DNA from: Xiphophorus maculatus
Taxonomy: Eukaryota > Chordata > Actinopteri > Cyprinodontiformes > Poeciliidae
Direction of reading: 5' to 3'
Assembly: GCF_002775205.1 (NCBI RefSeq)
Contig: NC_036450.1
Coordinates: 8,616,479 to 8,680,478 of the forward strand
Length of the DNA: 64,000 nt
The notes below the pieces were generated by a model. That model searched no databases. It was not told where the DNA came from and worked only from the letters and a program-made list of their open reading frames with translations. The translations under genes were made by a program, and so were the position numbers. This document shows, in pieces, positions 12,640 through 24,119 of this stretch. The first letter of the stretch is position 1, and every line of letters starts with the position of its first letter.

Positions 12640-13080
12640 TAAATATTTCTAATTTTTGATATTAGTTTATTATACCATTATTGCTATTAATGGTATTTCC
12701 GTACATAAATTGCAATAGATTATTATGTAATGCATTTCAAACAATTAGGTTCACAAAAGGTAATTTTGTCTCGATTCTCTGCATTAACAAAATATCTTTT
12801 GTAAAAGTTGTTTTAAAATATTAACTGCTAGTTGCTATTATTTCAATTGACGCAATTTTTTTCTAGACATATCCCATTATTTTCTAAATTCATTAACACA
12901 CCGCTCACAGAGGCCTCTCCAAACGTTTTTCCTAATTAAGATCCAACCGCACCTTTCCATATTTGATAGCTTATAAAATCGATTAAAGCGCAGCTCTGTG
13001 ATCCCGCCGCACTTTTATGATGATTAGACTCAACTTGGGGCTGATTGTTACCTAGCTAAAAGCCACACTCGGATGGACCA
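12640..13080. other. AT-rich intergenic stretch, nothing recognised
   Basis: This is AT-rich sequence between the urm1 3' flank and a GC-richer island. I see no exon, RNA gene or named repeat. Confidence 0.5.
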
Positions 13081-13400
13081 TTCATGCGAGGAGGTGGAGG
13101 ATGGACGTACAGGGTGTGTGTGAGGTGGTGTGAACTACAGGACCACTGCGGGAGGTCGAGGTCTAGCCTCCGGGCTGCCCTCTCTTGAGCGCCCGAGGCG
13201 ACCTAAAAATCCTTTTCTCGGTGGTGGAGTCCGATTTGCAACGGGAAACCGGCCTATAATGGGCAGCAGAAAGGAAATGCTAATGAGGCTGTGAGGGGGT
13301 TAGAGAGGAGAAAGTGTTGCACTGTGTCAGCTGCTGCAGGATATACCGAGGCTGTCTGCGAGGGACACGCTTACAAAGTGGAGGGAAATGATCCCACACA
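13080..13400. promoter_or_regulatory. GC-richer island in the urm1-mir219 interval
   Basis: About 300 bases of locally elevated GC and CpG (for example gagcgcccgaggcgacc near 13188) sit in an AT-rich desert. There is no open frame of note. It could be a regulatory element of urm1 or of the microRNA downstream. This is inference from composition only. Confidence 0.25.
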
Positions 13401-14397
13401 TGTATCTGCAGCTGTGCGCTGAGTCTGTTGGCTCTTAATCTAGATTTTAAAGGATGTTTAAAATAGATGTTTAGTTTATGAAAAAAAAATACATATATAT
13501 TTAGGAATTTAACATACTTGCATTTTCTGTGGTTAATTCAGATTATTCCGTCAACTTTTTATCCTTTTTTAAAAAAATTGTTGTTTTGCAAATTCAGAAG
13601 TAGTGGATTATTATTTAAGGTCACAGCTTGCGCACCGGCTGCTCAGCGGGAGACATGATGGTCGACCTTCCTGCCCTCAGCATCATAAAGACATGCCCAG
13701 TTCACACCAGCAGAATAAACAGCTCAGTCTGAGGTAAATAGACAGACAGTAAACAACAAGGACGAATAAGAGTGAGGCTTCATATTTAAAGATTAGGCTG
13801 GAAAGATGATGAAAACCTTTTCTGCGAAAAGAAATCTTTGCAGGCATAAGAAAAGCCGTGAAACCTTTTCTATAGTAACATTGAAATCAAAATTGTTAGA
13901 AATTAAAAAATTTTAATTTTTCATTCCTGCTGGAGAGACTTTGAGTAGTACTGTTTAAGAGAATATCACCTGTCCACTTTTTCACCTGCTTATGTTGGGT
14001 TTTTTTTTTTTTTTTTTATCCTAACCAAAATATTTCCCCTTAAGCAAACTATCGCGAGAATTTCTCATGTCCAGGTGCAAATACTTTTGAAAACTGGGTT
14101 TGGTGCACAGGCATTTAAAAACGAATTGCGAATTGAAAAATACAGATCTACTGAATTGTGGTTTAAACGAAGTCATTAATTTACTTTTAAAAAACGAAGT
14201 GAAAGTCTTCGAGTCTTATATCTTCGAAAGCATCTTCATTTTTGATAAACGAGACTTAAGTCCTTCAGATATACTGTCAAACTTGCGCTGCATTTTGCGC
14301 ACTGCTATAAGATCAAACATTGTGCATTAATCCTCTGGTATTAAAAGAGGTTAGCGTTTAATGTCCTACTACAATACACACATTGCCTAAGCATTTG

Positions 14398-14400
<3 letters not shown>

Positions 14401-14476
<76 letters not shown>

Positions 14477-14497
14477 CTGTAAGAGAGAGAGAGAGAG
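14401..14497. repeat. (GT)n then (GA)n microsatellite
   Basis: About 80 bases of GT dinucleotides, with a few GC interruptions, are followed by a short GA run. It can form Z-DNA in principle and is probably length-polymorphic. Confidence 0.95.
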
Positions 14498-15484
14498 TCG
14501 ACAGTTGGTGTGTCTGTGTATATTAATTAGTCTATAAGTAACAGCAAAAAATTAACATATATTGAAAAAGGACATTTTATAATTCCTTATAGTAATTCTG
14601 AAAGAATTAGCAAATGTTTCATTTTCAACAACAATAATAATAAGTTCTGGAAATTTTAGCATTATTTTTGACTATTTGCAGTTATTACGTTTTTCAGTTG
14701 CTTTTTCTCCTCAGAATGAAGCATCTGTCAAAAATTGACATAAAAAAGTCCCACGTGAATTATTAGTTATATTTAATATCATAAGACAACAGTTCAGGAT
14801 TGTTTATATGTTTTCCTTATTTTATTTTATTTTTTTACAGAAAGTATTGCACCTTTACATTTAATAAGATGCGTCACATTTCATAGAAAATAGCTTTAGG
14901 GTCCCTGCTGCTAAATGCGATTTAAAGACCCATAGCGTTTATTCGTGTCATAAAATTCTGTTGGTACATCCACGTTTTTTTGAAAATACCCAAAGGTGCA
15001 TTTTTTTAAAGTAAAATGACACTTTTCAATAACTAAGTTTAATTTTTATCAGATGGTTTGCCACTGTTTCCCTCATTCTGTGCTCGTGTCCGATGATTGG
15101 CTCATGTCACCAACAGCGTGCGCCTCCGTGCAATATGCAGGCCTCACCGTGAGCCTGCAACCATATTTGCCAAATCCAGTCGATACATCAATGCATCCAG
15201 TCGATATTTACCTTTTAAAACAAACAGTCTTGATTAGATATTCGACAAAGTGTAAATACTAATCGGGCAAACACGCCGAAAACACAGTCTGAGGCAGAAA
15301 AGGGTTTTCCGTCACTTTATTGGCCCAGACTCGCGTTCATATCCTCTGAGTGAATAACATGCAGATTTAGATATGTGTCTTACCTGCAAGAGCTACAGTT
15401 ACAAAACAAACAGAGGCTCAGAGGCCTTTCTGCTGGCTGTCTCGGTGATGGTGGAGGCCTGGAAGGCAGCGGTTGATGAATGTG

Positions 15485-15575
15485 AGCCTGCAGCAACAGA
15501 TGTCCATACACAATTCTTGGGGCTGAATGGGATTTTTACTCAAGAATTGCGTTTGGACAATCAGTCGCGAAAGAC
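15485..15575 (-). ncRNA. mir219: microRNA miR-219 precursor
   Basis: On the - strand the mature 5p arm is at 15543-15563 with seed GATTGTC, and it matches vertebrate miR-219-5p over its whole length. The 3p arm is at 15496-15517 (starting AGAATTGTG and ending GACATCTGT), separated by a loop of about 25 bases. The 3p arm has the miR-219a-2-type ending but differs in the middle. miR-219 is known to promote oligodendrocyte differentiation and myelination. The place between urm1 and cercam, antisense to both, is the same as human MIR219A2. A - strand splice donor (CAG|GTAAG, exon end at 15384) lies just beyond the hairpin, suggesting a spliced primary transcript. The paralogue number (mir219-1, -2 or -3) is not decided here. 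Confidence 0.95.
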
Positions 15576-15620
15576 TCTTTATGCATATTCTCTATCCACA
15601 GGATAAAAGGTGTGGGAGAA

Positions 15621-15660
15621 AATAAAATAATAATAACAATAATAATAATAATAATAATAA
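15621..15660. repeat. (AAT)n microsatellite beside mir-219
   Basis: Imperfect AAT/ATA triplets cover about 40 bases, 45 bases from the mir-219 precursor on its 5' side. Confidence 0.85.
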
Positions 15661-16379
15661 CTCACACCAACAGTGCATGCGTGTGGGGCCGTTTTGGGGC
15701 CCCTGGGTGCACCTGCTGCCGCTGCCCTCATGCCCCCTAACAGTGTGACGCAGAAAGCTGTTTTCTATTTCTAAATTATTGCTGTTATTATAATTCTGCT
15801 CAGCTTTGCCTCTTAGACGAGCAATTTCTCCAGAAAAGCTCAGCATTTTGTCATACATTTCCGTCTCCGAGCTGTTGCAGCAGGATGCATTTGCAGTGAC
15901 AGCACTGAGGCAACCTGTAGTACAACTTCCACTCTCTTTCTGAACACATCAAACATTGAAAACCCCCAAAAAGAAATAAATCACTTTTAAAACACCGTAA
16001 AGAGTCATTTCAGGCTTTTAACTGTGTTTCTAAGCGTCATATCTGCTTCGGTTTAGTTTTAAAGTTATCTTAGCAGTCCTTTAAAATGGGTGAATGGACA
16101 CTGCAGTTTTAACCAAAATGACATATTTTTTATGGGTTTTTTTATAGTCTCGTGAGAAATTGCTTAAAAAAAAGAGTAAAAAATATCTGTCCAACAAGAG
16201 AGCGGCAGGGAGAGAGTAAACGCAATTCCTGCATCCGTGTGTGCAGAAAAGAGGAAAACTCCTCAATTCTGGTGCCTCAAGGTGCAACACAATGGTTTTC
16301 CACGGCTGTTAAATTACTGAAAAAAAATCCCCCTCCTGTTTGAATAGAGGGACGTCGGGCGGCTGTGGTCCTTTCCTCC

Positions 16380-16850
16380 ACTGTTGAAACCAAAAGGGGG
16401 AAAAAATAGAGATGGAAAGCGCTCTAGTTCCTGCTGGCACGTCCTTGGTTCTGTTCCCACGTCGTGCGTTCCCCCTCGGATGTCTGTGCTCCGTCCAAAC
16501 GCTCGCCCCCCTCTCGTCAGAAGCTGCGGAGCCAGCAGGCTTCATACTCTCCGGACAGACGCTCCTGCCTCCTCTCCACCCATCCTTTACGGGCTCTGGC
16601 TGACAGACACACTGTGCGGATGCGCGTCCCTCTGCACCTCCTGCTCCAACATTAAATGCTGCGGCTGCGACGCGAAGGCGGAGAGAGGACTGGAGAAGGT
16701 CTTCGCTTGGTACTGAATTTGAATAACACCACGGGGTGATAAATGTCCATTGTACTGCTTAAGTAATGAATCTCCGCTGTCCTCTGTGTCACACACACAA
16801 ACGCGCACGCACAGACGCACGCACACACGCCGGCAGCTGCGATGAGGGAC
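16380..16850. promoter_or_regulatory. CpG-rich island, candidate pri-mir-219 promoter
   Basis: This is the most CpG-dense stretch near the microRNA: multiple CG in 16455-16520, gctgcggctgcgacgcgaag near 16658, and a CA/CG-rich tract at 16790-16830. It lies about 0.8-1.3 kb on the 5' side of mir-219 in the microRNA's orientation. Overlapping short open frames on both strands share no recognisable protein. Use as the primary-transcript promoter is inferred from place and composition. Confidence 0.35.
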
Positions 16851-16899
16851 CAGCAACCCCTCTTAAAGACACAACAGCCCCATTTTCCTTCCCTAAAAA

Positions 16900-19370
16900 G
16901 AGATTACAATCCGGACACTGTTTACTCTCTGGCCGCGCTGCATGACGTGTTGAATGTTTCTCTTTTGGCCCCCGCTCACTTGTGTGACCAAACTAGTGCA
17001 ACGCCGTAACCAGGCACTTGGAGATAAAGCGGTGCCTTCAGCGCCATGCGCAACCATTCTGCTCCTCAAAGGGCAGTTTACTGCAGGCCTCTGAGGAAAG
17101 TGACACAAAACGAGGGGATTATTACATACTCATGTGACAAACGAGTGATAGGGCCACATTGAGGATACTTATTCACTGATTAACCATATATATATATAAG
17201 TGAGAAGGAATTTTAATAAAGTTAATGTAGTTGCACCCCAAGGCTTAGCTTTAAGTCTCCTTTTGTTATAAAAAAAACTTGCCATTTTTGTTTCTTCATT
17301 TAACTTCTCAGATTTGTGTTGATGACATGCTTTTGGATGTGTCTGAGGAAACTAACTGCTTGAACACAAGAGGCTTGCTGTTTGCCTCACGGTTCCGAAA
17401 GTCATGCCTTAAGTTAAATGTTTTAGAAATATCTTTGTCTGATTATTTAAATCTAAGAATCAATGTTTGACAGACAAATCAAACAAATCCCATATCAACT
17501 GATAATTAGGATTAATGTAAAAAAAAAAAAAAAAAATCCGTCATATTTGGGTAGATTTTAATCTACATTTTTAAGTTGAAAGGATGTAGTTTTAACAGCT
17601 ACAAAATACTTAAATAAATTAGCAAAATCCCTACGATTTCTTAAAATGTAATTATCTGCTGGTTACTGATATCAAGGTGTGCAGATGTTTTTAAAAGTTA
17701 TGATATGAGGACTTTGGGTCCATTCCCACTGTTTGAGGTTATTTTAATAAGATGTCAGAGTTAGTGCTGGAATGACCACATTGGAGCATAAAGTAATGTT
17801 GTGCTGCCTCTGCCCTGCCTATGCTGGTCAGCTGGCTGAAAGTGGGATTTACCACAGTTTTGCATAATGTAACAAAGACAAATTTTTGTTTGGACCTTGT
17901 TTTTATCCACACAACAGACTGTAAAGATAAGATGATATATTTTTACTTTATTATCAATCAAATGTATATAAAATGTATTCATTTTCCTTTAGTATCTTGC
18001 AAGAAAATACCACATAAATATATTTAAGATGCACAAAACACCTAACTAAAATAATAAACGTGAGAAAGAACACTTTCAAAACAGTGTACTTTTAAAAGTA
18101 CAGTTGGCAAGCTAGAAGTAGTTTGTATTTATTCTCATTATTAAAATTATTTTGCTGCTACTGATGCACACAAATATGACTTTGACCTCAATTTAACTGT
18201 TGTCAACATGTCACCTAAAAACTTCCTTGATAATCTTTTAGATCTAATCGCCTTCTCTTATCCCGTCCATTAAGGATCAAAATATTAATGTTTTTACCAC
18301 CTCAACAGAAGCATATTATGCTCAAAATAAGTTTGGCTGAATGTTTCTCATATGTGAAATTATCTTTTATATAAACAATATTTAAAAAATCTATTTTTAT
18401 TACTGACTTACGTAAGTTACGTATTTCCCACCATTATCCAAACTACACATTTTATTGGTTGATTAACACGTCATGATGACTCCAAACCCGGAAAATCTGT
18501 CTCCACCTGAGCTGCTGAGTTCTGACTTAAATGAAGAAGGAGAAAGCAAAAAACCTTCATCAACATGGCTGAAGGGAGCATGGATCACCCTGTTTGGATT
18601 TGTTCATGATTTATTTCTATTGTTTTTCTTTTTTTTTTTTGTTCATCAAATTTTTATGTCAGACAGTCAGTACATTTGAATGACCTCGTGGTTCTGAAAA
18701 CACATGACAGTTTTGAGAACCTAAATACACTAATTGACCAGAGTAAAGCATTTTTCTGGTTCTTTCCATACCACAAGATGGAAGATCAAACTTAGTGCCG
18801 CTCTTCTTTTTTTATTTTACCCTCTCTGCTTTCAGAATCTTCTTTAAATCTCAAAGAGAAAACTTATGGCACTAGTTTGATTTTTGATTTGTTTAAGCAC
18901 TCAGCTAATTATTCAGATCTTTAGAATTAACACTAGTGCTTTTATTTGTGTGTTTTTCTTTACTTATTTAAGTGATTGGTTGACATTGATGTGATTCATA
19001 ATGAAATTCTTTCTTGATTACTATAATCACTCCATATTTTTAATACTTAACTCCTGTTATTTTGCATTTTCTTAGTTGGTCTGGTAAATACAAAAGAAAG
19101 TCATACTTTGCACCAAACTTAAATTCAAATACAAAGAAAAACTAAATATTTAATATTTTTAAAAGAGTGAAAATGAGATAATTATAAAGCAAAATCTAGA
19201 AAAAGAATAGTTCTTCTCACCACGTCTTCAACGTAAAATACAATAAGCTCGTCTAAATTGTTTTTTAACGGTAAACTTAAGTGTGTCCACTTCACGGGAA
19301 GCTGAAATTTGAACCAGCAGACCCATCCGCATGTCGTGCATATCAGCACTTTTTGAGTGCTGCGTCTGCG
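16900..19370. other. AT-rich intergenic stretch, no gene seen
   Basis: This contains long A/T runs (17520-17537; 18630-18640), a short AT repeat near 17190, and a perfect palindromic TTACGTAA bZIP-type site at 18408-18415 followed by TTACGTA. No exon or RNA gene is supported. The 68-residue frame at 18473-18679 matches no family I know. Confidence 0.4.
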
Positions 19371-19379
19371 CTGCAGGTT

Positions 19380-19760
19380 TTTGATGCTTGCAAACGGCAC
19401 CTTCCCCTCCTGCATCTCTCCTCTCTCTCTCCTTCTCTCCCTTCTGTCTAATAAATCATCCTGACTGATCCCGCCCCGCAGGCGCAGGGGGTCCTCCTCT
19501 TTAAAAAGCTCAATCCGTTTCCCCCCCTTTCTCTTTTCATCCCCTCTTGAAGACGCCGAGTTAACCTCTGAAGCTCCGCGCAGCCAGGGCTCCTCTCAGC
19601 TCCAGCCCGCCTCTCATTCATCCAGCCAGTCACTCATTCATTGCTCTTTTTTTACCCCCTTTTTGAGCCCTGAAAAGCAAACTCCTCCATCTCCAATCCC
19701 CCCCTCTTCTGCTTTTTTCTTGACTTCTTCAGAGGCGGGAAGGAGTCAAGAGGGTGAGCT
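19380..19760. promoter_or_regulatory. CpG- and pyrimidine-rich island, possible promoter or first exon
   Basis: CT-rich sequence with CpG clusters (gatcccgccccgcaggcgca around 19470) is followed by a GT-AG-type donor word GTCAAGAGG|GTGAGC near 19746-19760 on the + strand. A 5' UTR exon of a long non-coding or alternative upstream transcript would look like this. Alternatively it is part of the pri-mir-219 promoter read on the other strand. Confidence 0.25.
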
Positions 19761-19769
19761 TTCACTCTC

Positions 19770-22700
19770 ACCTCTGAGCGCACAAACGCTTACACGTTTT
19801 CTGCGGACATTTGGAGAGATTAAACAGTCCGTGTTTTAGTACACTGTGACCTGGTCCATGGCTAGTATTTGTTTGGTTGTTAATTTGAATGTAAAATTGT
19901 GCTTTCTTTACCAATTAGATAGATTCTGAAGTAATTTGGTTTCACTGGGGTCTCAGAGTAAGGGGAATGTTATGTAGTCCAGCCACAAGGGACTGGACAA
20001 CATAATGGGAAGAGGGGGGGCTGGCATAAAAACTATTAATCCCAGAATGCACTGCTTTCAGTTGCTGGTGGAAGATGGGTTTCAGTGCTTGAATTTGTGA
20101 CTTAGCATGTCTGAATATTTACTTCAGACGTGCAGGTAGCTGAGAATGAAACTATTTGGCTGTTATGTCCTGATGACATAATAGATTACGATTACGGTGG
20201 ACCCCATTTAGTTATCAATTTGAGCTGAATTTTATTTGTGACTATCAGAGTAAAGAGGGTTAAAATACACTCTTCTCACAGTCTCTAAAAAATTGCCAAA
20301 CAGCTCTCTGATACTGAGATTATATTTTTACCAGCTTTATCTACTCAGTTATGGTCTACTTTGTGTCATTCTATCAAAAAATGTTCCAAAAATACATTAA
20401 ACTCTGTGATTTTATCGCGACCCAATATTAAAAAGTTTAATACATAGTGTTATTTTTGCTTTAGACAGACAGACACACAGACAGTGACCGTTGCCTCAGT
20501 GCCTTTCATGCTGGATGTTCGTCTTGGTGGTGTATTGTCACGATGTGTGTGCACACACACACAGAGACAGTAGGAGGCTGCTGCACTCTGTTGCTGCTGT
20601 GCTTCCCTTCCCATTCACAAATCAATGTTTAACCTGCTGGCTAAAAGGCCTTACTGGGGGAGGCACAGAGACTGCGGTGGGCTGTGAAGCAGTCCTGTTG
20701 AGAGATGAAGGAGGGAGAGAAAAGTCAGAGCAAACAGGGGAATCCTTAAAATAAACCTCCTTTGGTGAAGGCATCTCCTCCCTGCTGCTACTGAGGATGA
20801 AGGGGAGAGTTAGGCGACACGGTGCCAGGCGGTGTCATTGAAATTTATAGTGGGACGGCTGTTTAGGCAAGCCAGCACACAGAGTCAAATCTACAAAGAA
20901 GTAAATTAGGAGGAGAGTCCCTGAAAAGGGTCAGTGGACAGACACAAACTCATGATCTATAAATCTACCTGCTGTGATGTTGTTAAAGGATCATTATGAA
21001 GGAGAAACTAATTTCACCTCGCAACATAGATGGATTACTGAGCAAGGCATGCTCAGGGCCATGGGAATTAACCAGACATCCTTTTTTATGAAGTATAATA
21101 ACATCAACAACTACATGACGTGACATAAAAATTGACCAGGAGAATAGACAAAATTACCAAAATATAGAAATTAAATATGAAATCTTCCACTGAATAACAA
21201 CACATGCTACTAATTAACAAAAATATGGCATTAAGGAACTCTGAATGAAAACAAAATGACCACAAATATGAATATTATAAATGTGTTGGTGTTTGGAGTT
21301 GTTAGTATTTTTATTCAGCTCCAGTTCAGTTTGCCTGTCAGTATCACGATCTCTTCCTGAGAAGTTGCATTAGTTTCATGCCAGATGTAATGAGATTTAC
21401 ACTTTTCAAAAAGTTATGACATGTTTCATTCTGCTTGGTGTTGTCAAACAGGTTCTATTACGTTTCTTGATTCAACCGACCAGCCAGTATCCAAGAATGA
21501 AATTGAACCAAAAATGTTCAACCAATTCAGGATTTAACAAGGAGCAGGATTCCTAATCAAATAGGCTGATTTGAATAGCCCTTTCTCATCATGTCTGTCT
21601 TTTGTTAAATTTGTTCAATATTGGACAACTTTCACAGACCTCAGATAAATTTTCATTGTAGTGACACAAAAATCGACTGAGAAACATCAACATATCAGTA
21701 CTGTCTAAAAATATGAAATTGTACCATTTTACTCTGTTAGAGTTCTGTTTTCCAACCCTAGATCTTCTCATTGTGACACCCATTAAGTTTAAAACAACTT
21801 CCAATGCTTTTTGACACTTCTCTCCATGAAACGTGATCCAAAAAAAGTGCTTTATCCCCAACCATAATCTGTTTTTCATTATCATAATTGTTTTTTTATG
21901 CCAACAGCTTGAATGCATCATGTCCAGTGTCAATTATGTTAGTTGTCATGTTGAAATTTGCTGGATGCTTGCATTATTTAGTGCAGCAAACATTTAGAAC
22001 AGATGGGTTAGAGGGATCAGAATACAACAGGCAGTGTTTGGCGTTGTAGGTCTTCAGAAATCTGACTTGCACGTCTCCAACACTCTGATCAAGAGTTGGG
22101 AAAATGCCTTTCATCATGAGGTTTGATAGAGCTAAAAAAAACATTTTGTTCTGACAGACAGCCACGTACAATAATAAAAGAAAATGCCAAATCGAATTTC
22201 TAAAGACCAATCCAATTGTTTAAAATTCAGTTTGCAGAGTTTCTATTCATTAAGTTTTTTTTTTAAGCTGATAGACCAAAAGTGGCTTACTTGGAGCTCA
22301 GAGTTTTTCCATCATTAAGATGCATTTACCTCATTGCTTCTGTGTCCACAATGTCATATGTGCTTTTCTCATTAATATTGGTGTAAGAGCTTTTTTTTTG
22401 CAAAATAATTAGCAATAGGGCTCTGAATGCAGCAAATCCCACGAGTTCAGCTACAGAAAGAGACAGGATATTGCTTAGCTACATTCAAAAACATGCATAA
22501 AAATGTATTTGAACTTTATGAGTGTTGTTTTTAGCAAATACGTAAAAAGCTGACAAAATATAATACATAAAAGGATAGCATTGTGTTGCACTCATGAAAA
22601 TCAAAATTATTTCAAAAATAAAAAATACATTTCCTGTTTTAAGACCAAAAATAAAACTGAAATGGACAACTCCTCATGGTTTCTCTCCGCTCAGGTGAAC

Positions 22701-23880
22701 ACACTCCTTTCACCCTTTTGCTGCTTTTCTACCACCATTATAAGCACACCCCTACATGCCTAACACACACACATACATGCACCTGCTGCTGCACCCCACC
22801 CCCGAGCACACCGCTGCCCAAACATCCCCTGAATTCTTTGACAGCGGCTGCGCTGTTTCTTGGCAACGAGGAGATGAGCAGCGTCATACAGGGGGGTATC
22901 AGAGAAGGGGAGAGGAGAAGACCTCAGTTATCTCACAATTACCATGCACAGATCAGGCCACAAAGGTGGTCAAAATAGTCAACATTTTGCCTTTCTAAAT
23001 TTAGTTTTGCAAGGCCAACATGAATGATGTTTGTTTTTGTCCTGATTAATCTTGAAGGTAAATTTACTCTCTTTTAAATTCATCAAAGCATAAAAAATAT
23101 ATTATTCTCTTGAACGTCAAATAATTATTTCAAAGCCTTAGTTTCAATGTGCTGGCAAGATTGTGTTGTGTATAGACCAGACTTAATGTACTTGGGTCAT
23201 TTTGTACTGAAGCGATTCTTTTAAAGTGCTTGAGTCAAAACAACAATATTGGCCACCTGGGAATTTAAGAAGAAGAGGAGGAAAAAGAAACACCCAACCC
23301 ACTGACATGGCAAGTCAATTTATCTATACTGCTGCCAGCAGCACAGAACTTCCCCTTCAAACTGTCAATTAAAAACACAAACATGACATCTGTGAAGGAA
23401 TGCAGGACTGATTTAAAGATGACTTGTGGTTCTTTTATTGCAAGCACACCTGTTACTCAAATTTTCAGAGAAAAATGTGTAGACCTGTTGACATAATTAG
23501 ACATAAAATGATCTCTCACATCCCTCGTAGGATCCCAGATTTCTCATCCAAAAGATGGGCAATTTTTATTTTTTCATGTGTTTTCCACCTTTAATGTGAC
23601 AAATATACAATAATAGTGGAAAACTATTTTATTATAGGAAAAATAAAAATTAAAGGAAAGAAATTTACAATGATTTGGTTGCATAAGATAATATGATCTC
23701 ATTTTTGTGAAGAACCTTTTTTAATTTATTAATTCGTTTGGCAAGAATCTAACTGCAGGCCTCTTCCTGACTCAGCGGGATTTGTTCATGCAGGCTTGGA
23801 AAACGTCTTGAAATCTCATAGATTGCAAAATCATCTCTTGTCCAAAACCCTCTTCACTTGGAACCAAAAATGTAACTTGA
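19770..23880. other. Intergenic stretch, no gene seen
   Basis: A ZNF143-like word (ATCCCAGAATGCACTG) occurs near 20038. Short CA repeats occur at 20550-20570 and 22763-22780. There are moderately long but unrecognised - strand open frames at 21589-21933 and 21974-22210. None shows splice context or a known domain. I see no RNA gene. Confidence 0.4.
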
Positions 23881-23884
23881 TGTT

Positions 23885-24110
23885 TATTTGGATGTGTTTT
23901 TGGACCAACATTGATGCAAGCTGATGGCGGTGAACTGAAGCCATTGTAGCCACAGCTGGCATGCACCAGCGCAGGGGCCACTGAGCCCTTTGGCCACCAC
24001 CAGCAGGAAAGGCTGGTGAACGAATGAGGGAGACAAAGTGGGAGTTTGAATCCACTTTTCACAGGGCAAACTCTTACTAACATTGCTACCATCACACCAT
24101 TCACACAAAT
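23885..24110 (-). repeat. Candidate tRNA-derived SINE fragment
   Basis: Read on the - strand, a B-box-like GGATTCAAACTCC (about 24050) follows an A-box-like ggtagcaatgttag. Then comes a body with cagctgtggctacaatgg and ttcaccgccatcagc, words I associate with fish tRNA-derived SINEs. Overlapping open frames (up to 119 aa) here are therefore probably not genes. The family is uncertain. Confidence 0.4.
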
Positions 24111-24119
24111 GCATGCATA

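Noticed and set aside
16309..16856. Five overlapping open frames on both strands
   Set aside because: High GC lowers stop frequency. None has a domain or splice support. The segment is better explained as a CpG island.
21589..22210. - strand frames of 114 and 78 residues
   Set aside because: No recognised domain, no splice sites that join them, and AT-rich context. Not strong enough to call a gene or a transposon.
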